Origin: Rikenellaceae bacterium
GTDB taxonomy: Bacteria; Bacteroidota; Bacteroidia; Bacteroidales; Rikenellaceae
Length of the DNA: 10,112 bases
Direction of reading: 5' to 3'
Assembly (NCBI GenBank): GCA_020859745.1
Contig: JAJBVQ010000003.1
Location: forward strand, 1-10,112
The notes beneath the pieces are model-generated. The model had not been told where the DNA came from and ran no database searches. It worked only from the letters and a program-made list of their open reading frames with translations. Shown here in pieces: positions 6,771 through 10,112 of this stretch (its first letter is position 1; each line of letters starts with the position of its first letter). Made by a program: the position numbers and the translations under genes.

Positions 6771-7415
6771 CTATGGCAGGTACATAAAAAATAAAATCAG
6801 CGTGCGCAGGTATTTCATGTCTTTGCGTGCCCGCGACAAGTGTTTGCGTGCATTTTCCCGGGTGATTCCGAGTTTTTTTGCGATCTGGCCGGCGTCCAGA
6901 CCGTCAAGGCTCATGCGGTAAACCGCACGGCGCAATTCGGGCATGTTAGCGATGGCTATCTCCAGCAGCAAGGCGGTTTCCTGCTCGATGATCGACTGGT
7001 CAGCGTCGCAATGAGAGTGCTCCGCCAAGGCGTCCCACTCGGCCGGAATGATCCGAAACTTTTTGGCGGCCCGGATATGGTCGATCGCCCGATTGCGGGC
7101 CATAACGAAAATAAATCCTTTGAGGCTGAGACCGGGGTCGATCGCTTCCCGGTTCTCCCATATGTGGGCAAAAATATCCTGGGCGATCTCCTCGGCAATT
7201 GCGGGATTGTTGATGAGCTTGGATATAAAATGCTGGATATGGGGCTTATAAGTCAGATATACGATATCGAACGCTTTCACATCCCCGTTGCGCAATGCTT
7301 CGATCACCGCCCGATTGACGAAGCCGTCGTCGATCAAGCCGTAGCCGTTGGCCGGTCGTTTTTCAAATGCGGTCGCCCGGTTTTTTCCCTCCGGTTTAAT
7401 TCCATGCTCTATCAT
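6771..7415 (-). CDS. ECF-family RNA polymerase sigma factor
   Basis: A 214-residue cytoplasmic sigma-70 factor of the extracytoplasmic-function group. Region sigma-2 spans about 36-118: 'VIEALRNGDVKAFDIVY', then 'AEEIAQDIFAHIWENR' (74-89, the core-binding and -10 melting helix) and 'FIFVMARNRAIDHIR' (101-115). Region sigma-4 spans about 157-205 with the helix-turn-helix 'LDAGQIAKKLGITRENARKH' (173-192). It has about 35 extra N-terminal residues before sigma-2 and a short hydrophobic C-terminal tail (LILFFMYLP). The ATG at 7415 is the only plausible start. A near-consensus -7 box (AATATTTG against TAnnTTTG) lies about 42 nt upstream at 7464-7457 without an obvious -33 box. The sigma gene, the FecR gene and an STN-bearing outer-membrane gene downstream form the classical cell-surface signalling set, so the fimbrial cluster is its likely target. 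Confidence 0.93.
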   Translation of the reverse strand: MIEHGIKPEGKNRATAFEKRPANGYGLIDDGFVNRAVIEALRNGDVKAFDIVYLTYKPHIQHFISKLINNPAIAEEIAQDIFAHIWENREAIDPGLSLKGFIFVMARNRAIDHIRAAKKFRIIPAEWDALAEHSHCDADQSIIEQETALLLEIAIANMPELRRAVYRMSLDGLDAGQIAKKLGITRENARKHLSRARKDMKYLRTLILFFMYLP

Positions 7416-7593
7416 CCTGTCTTCCTTAATATGGCTAATAAACGGCTTACGTTTAGCAAATATTACACCAGAACTTTTTTCTACTGCTTGCGGGCCTTTC
7501 CCGGCCAGATCCCATGCAGCCTGTTCCCCGTGCGCTTACACACTACCCCGGTCAGACACAAGTTTGCAATGACCCGCAACGTGACAATGTGAA

Positions 7594-7627
7594 ATCAATG
7601 AAGCGCCCTGACAGGCGCTTCATTGAT
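7594..7627 (-). terminator. Rho-independent terminator of the GH16 gene
   Basis: Perfect 14-bp stem, ATCAATGAAGCGCC with GGCGCTTCATTGAT, and a 6-nt loop, 25 nt after the GH16 stop. On the minus strand it is followed by a weak T-tract (TTTCAC), and on the plus strand by TTTTT (from 7630), so it is drawn as a terminator that could act in both directions. It also insulates the sigma gene upstream region. Confidence 0.8.
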
Positions 7628-7652
7628 CATTTTTCACTTAGCCGAAAGTCTT

Positions 7653-8957
7653 TTAACGTTTCGAAAGCACAATATCATCGACAGCGACGGGCGCGTTTCC
7701 CCGGTTGGTCAAGGTGATGCGCACCGTCGCCTTATGCCCCGGATGATCGGCCGGAGTCATTATTTGCAGGCTGTGCCTGCGGAACCTGCCATCCAACCGG
7801 AAATTCACGGAATCGGAACCTTCCGGCAGGACTTCGCCCGAAACCGGGCGCATACAGGCCGCTTCGACGTCTAAACGTCCCTGCCGGCCTTTGCCGTAAA
7901 ACGACACTTCATAGTCGCAGGACGGATCGACATATACGTACTGGCAAACCGATTCCCCGGGCTGCACCCGAAGGCCGTATGCCCCCGTACGCGCAGCCTC
8001 GCTGGTCACTTTTCCGTCACCTTCCCACGGGAACAAGGCTCCGGCATATTCGAACCCGCCGTTCGGCAATTCGTTCCCCTCTTCCAGCGTCCATTGGTAA
8101 TGCCGCGCGTAATCCACTTCGACGCTGGCCATACCATCATAACCGTAAGCCCCGAAAAACATCACCATCGCATGGTTCGGCGATTTAATGTCGTTCGGGT
8201 CCCAGGACTCGGCGACCAGCTTGCCGTCGATATAGAATTTCAACCCCCTCGGCGTCCACAGCATGCCGTGGGTCACCCATTTGTCCCGGTAGTCGCCGGG
8301 GATAACGAAGTGCCCGATATTGCCCTGAAACTCTCCGTCGGGAGCGACATTGCCGTGCAGCACGATCTCTGTGTTGAGGTATTCGCACAGGTCGATCTCG
8401 AAAACCTGCCCCCGAGGACGCCAGCCCTTTACGCCGTCTATAATATTTCCGGCTTCGATATAATAACGCGAGTCCGGGCCGGGGGAATCGAACCAAAATG
8501 CGGTGTTCAGCCCTTTCGTACCCTTGGCCGCACTGCGGCGGATACGGGTTTCGAAATAACCGCCGATATTATCGGGCATCCCGTTCCAACCGCTGTTCCA
8601 GTCGTAAGTCTGGATGGACGAGATCTTGCGCCCGCTGGCCCAGAAAGGAGTTTCCGGACGGCAGTCATCGACTTTCAGGATAACCGAACTGCCGGTAAAC
8701 TCCATATAGGGCTGCGGCAGGCTGTCTTTCCGGAAGGCTTCGAAATTGTCCTTGTTCAGGAAATTAAGCTGAGAATAGTAGTTAGAGGACCATTTCGAGC
8801 GATCCAGTTCCGGGCCGTCGAATTCGTCCGCCCAGACCAGTCGCATCCCTTTAGGAAGCGCTTCGGAAGTTGCCGGAGTCTGGGCCGGGGAAACGGACGA
8901 AATGCCGGTCATCGCCAACGCGGCAACGGCGCCGGCGATACGTGGGGTAAATCTCAT
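7653..8957 (-). CDS. Secreted GH16-family glycoside hydrolase with C-terminal CBM-like domain
   Basis: A 434-residue exported enzyme expected to hydrolyse a beta-linked polysaccharide such as a beta-1,3-glucan, or a galactan; the substrate cannot be read from sequence. Residues 1-26 are a signal peptide without a lipobox. The GH16 jelly-roll covers about 38-292. It opens with MRLVWADEFDG and contains the active-site motif FEIDLCEY, in which Glu187 is the nucleophile, Asp189 the helper and Glu192 the acid/base. It continues with WVTHGMLWTPRGLKFYIDGK (227-246), a GH16 hallmark. The six-residue ExDxxE form is the bulged type seen in laminarinases and related enzymes. About 296-434 is a separate beta-sandwich beginning 'ELPNGGFEYAGALFPW', resembling CBM4/9/22-type modules. 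The start is the ATG at 8957: it precedes the signal peptide and lies 26 nt after a good promoter. A frame opening at 8996 would extend into that promoter. No SusC/SusD genes are visible nearby. Confidence 0.9.
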   Translation of the reverse strand: MRFTPRIAGAVAALAMTGISSVSPAQTPATSEALPKGMRLVWADEFDGPELDRSKWSSNYYSQLNFLNKDNFEAFRKDSLPQPYMEFTGSSVILKVDDCRPETPFWASGRKISSIQTYDWNSGWNGMPDNIGGYFETRIRRSAAKGTKGLNTAFWFDSPGPDSRYYIEAGNIIDGVKGWRPRGQVFEIDLCEYLNTEIVLHGNVAPDGEFQGNIGHFVIPGDYRDKWVTHGMLWTPRGLKFYIDGKLVAESWDPNDIKSPNHAMVMFFGAYGYDGMASVEVDYARHYQWTLEEGNELPNGGFEYAGALFPWEGDGKVTSEAARTGAYGLRVQPGESVCQYVYVDPSCDYEVSFYGKGRQGRLDVEAACMRPVSGEVLPEGSDSVNFRLDGRFRRHSLQIMTPADHPGHKATVRITLTNRGNAPVAVDDIVLSKR

Positions 8958-8983
8958 GTTCGTGGGTTTATGTAGTAGTCTTA

Positions 8984-9013
8984 CAAAGGTAGGCAATTCG
9001 TCCGGCTGCCAAA
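8984..9013 (-). promoter_or_regulatory. Bacteroidota-type promoter for the GH16 gene
   Basis: On the minus strand a -33 box TTTG (9013-9010) is followed after 18 nt by a perfect -7 box TACCTTTG (8991-8984, consensus TAnnTTTG). The spacing is one nt shorter than the usual 19-21. The -7 box ends 26 nt before the ATG at 8957, which supports that start and a very short leader. Confidence 0.75.
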
Positions 9014-9055
9014 AACGAACTTTTCATTACCTGATTACCGCACCACAGAATAAGA

Positions 9056-9083
9056 AATGCCCCGATACGGATATCGGGGCATT
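9056..9083 (-). terminator. Rho-independent terminator of the manganese catalase gene
   Basis: Perfect 12-bp stem AATGCCCCGATA / TATCGGGGCATT with a 4-nt loop (TCCG on the minus strand), 24 nt after the catalase stop. On the minus strand it is followed by the T-rich TTTCTTATTCTG. It separates the catalase from the GH16 promoter. Confidence 0.87.
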
Positions 9084-9107
9084 CGTAACATGCAAGGGGA
9101 TGACCGT

Positions 9108-10052
9108 TTACTTTTTCGGCATCGGTTTGCTGTAAACGCTCCATTGCAGGTCTTTCTCCGGCATGGAACTCTTCACCTCAGTGCTGCGCTCCTTGCTCAG
9201 TTGTTTATCAGCTTTATGCATCGAAGAGGTCGTCCGGTCGGTACCTTTGGGTTCGATATCGGTCAAGCCCTCGGTAGCGAGCACATGCTCCAGGGGATCT
9301 TCGATATACTGCCACTCCTCGCCGAATCCGATGCTCGTACCCTCGTTCCACGGGCCGCGGGCATCCTCGCCGCACGAGCTGTTGTAATAGAGGTTGCTGT
9401 AACGCGGATCGCTCTGCAATACTCCCGGAGGGAAATTGGGTTTGACCGTGCCCAAAGCGGCTTCGAACTGCTGGAAATGGGCGACTTCACGCGTCATCAG
9501 GAAATTAAGCGTTTCCAACACGTATGGATCGTCGGTGAACTTCATCAGGTATTCGTAAACGATCTTTGCCCGCGATTCGGCGGCGATATTCGAACGGAAA
9601 TCGACGGTCACGTCGCCGTTGGCGTTTACGTATGAACCCTGCCAGGGCACCCCGTTGCTGTCGGTCAGCCGCGGCCCGCCGCCTGTCAGCACACCGAACT
9701 GCGGATTGATCGAAAACGCCTGGTGGATGAAATCGTCTTTCGTGAATCCTTCGGGAAAAACACCGTCCTTTTCGGCAGCGTCTTTCAATGCGCCGTTCAC
9801 CCCTGCGAGGAGCATCTGGATAGTGGCCCCTACAATTTCGAGATGCCCCAACTCCTCCGTCGCGATATCCATCAGCATATCGTATTTGTCGGGATATGGA
9901 TTGTGGCAGGAGAATGCCTGAACGAAATACTGCATGGCTGCTTTGAGCTCGCCGTTACCGCCGCCGAACTGTTCGAGCAGCAAACGGGCGAAACGCGGAT
10001 CGGGTTTAGACACCCGCGCGTTGAACTGAAGTTCTTTCGAATGATAAAACAT
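9108..10052 (-). CDS. Manganese (non-haem) catalase
   Basis: A 314-residue cytoplasmic enzyme that converts hydrogen peroxide to water and oxygen at a dimanganese site. The four-helix ferritin-like core carries the expected ligand set: Glu35 in 'GGGNGELKAAMQYF', Glu67 and His70 in 'DIATEELGHLEIV', Glu159 in 'NIAAESRAKIVYEYL', and His192 in 'MTREVAHFQQFEAAL'. These match the Glu35/Glu66/His69/Glu148/His181 set of the Lactobacillus plantarum enzyme, with small shifts. The beta-rich loop between helices ('FGVLTGGGPRLTDSNGVPWQ', 119-138) is also family-typical. The last 45 residues or so (from about 270) are a polar, Lys/Ser-rich tail. The start is the ATG at 10052, since MFYH plus a short beta segment is the usual N-terminus. 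The AT-rich sequence upstream (10053-10112) shows no clear promoter boxes. It is a single-gene unit ended by the terminator at 9056-9083. Confidence 0.95.
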   Translation of the reverse strand: MFYHSKELQFNARVSKPDPRFARLLLEQFGGGNGELKAAMQYFVQAFSCHNPYPDKYDMLMDIATEELGHLEIVGATIQMLLAGVNGALKDAAEKDGVFPEGFTKDDFIHQAFSINPQFGVLTGGGPRLTDSNGVPWQGSYVNANGDVTVDFRSNIAAESRAKIVYEYLMKFTDDPYVLETLNFLMTREVAHFQQFEAALGTVKPNFPPGVLQSDPRYSNLYYNSSCGEDARGPWNEGTSIGFGEEWQYIEDPLEHVLATEGLTDIEPKGTDRTTSSMHKADKQLSKERSTEVKSSMPEKDLQWSVYSKPMPKK

Positions 10053-10112
10053 AACTCTTAAATTTTAAAGATTAATATTAAATAAAATAGCCGGCCGACT
10101 AATATCTTAAAA

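Noticed and set aside
6424..6774. Invertible phase-variation promoter, as often found with Bacteroidota surface structures
   Set aside because: The inverted repeats seen are short, unrelated to each other and have loops of only 6-17 nt. No matching pair flanks a promoter-sized segment, and no invertase gene is in the window.
1..10112. tRNA, rRNA, CRISPR array, insertion sequence or prophage genes
   Set aside because: Reading both strands I saw no cloverleaf-like sequence, regularly spaced direct repeats, transposase or integrase motifs, or rRNA-like segments.

Overview
The window looks like a chromosomal segment of an anaerobic gut-type Bacteroidota, most likely Rikenellaceae/Alistipes-like. 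The grounds are a GC-rich genome with AT-rich intergenic stretches, a Bacteroidota-type promoter (TTTG and TAnnTTTG boxes) before the GH16 gene, FecR and ECF-sigma proteins of the Bacteroidota style, and a FimA/Mfa-type (type V) fimbrial cluster, a family restricted to this phylum. The genus is an inference. Every gene I can support lies on the minus strand, so the window is described from its right end.

Right end (10052 to 9108): a manganese catalase with an intact set of metal-ligand residues, closed by a perfect 12-bp stem terminator. Next (8957 to 7653) is a secreted GH16 beta-glucanase-type enzyme with a C-terminal carbohydrate-binding-like domain. It has its own well-formed promoter and is closed by a 14-bp stem terminator. 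These are two independent transcription units with no evident link to the rest.

Left two thirds (7415 to 1): a regulated fimbrial locus. In transcription order it holds an ECF sigma factor, a 378-nt spacer with several hairpins and an inverted repeat, an unrecognised 150-residue cytoplasmic protein, a FecR-type anti-sigma factor with one membrane span, an outer-membrane DUF3575 barrel carrying an N-terminal STN signalling domain, a DUF3868/OmpA-like periplasmic protein, a very short fimbrillin-like lipoprotein, a FimB/Mfa2-type anchor lipoprotein, and the N-terminal 287 residues of a further fimbrial lipoprotein cut by the window edge. From the unknown gene to the OmpA-like gene the spacings are 11 to 29 nt, so these are probably one operon.

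The most interesting idea is that the STN domain, normally the FecR-contacting part of TonB-dependent transducers, is here fused to the fimbria-associated DUF3575 barrel. This suggests a surface-signalling circuit (barrel to FecR to sigma) that senses fimbrial assembly or an external signal and controls the same fimbriae. The unknown protein between sigma and FecR is a candidate extra component. The slot where the stalk fimbrillin would be expected holds only a 129-residue truncated-looking product followed by about 235 nt of apparently non-coding sequence.
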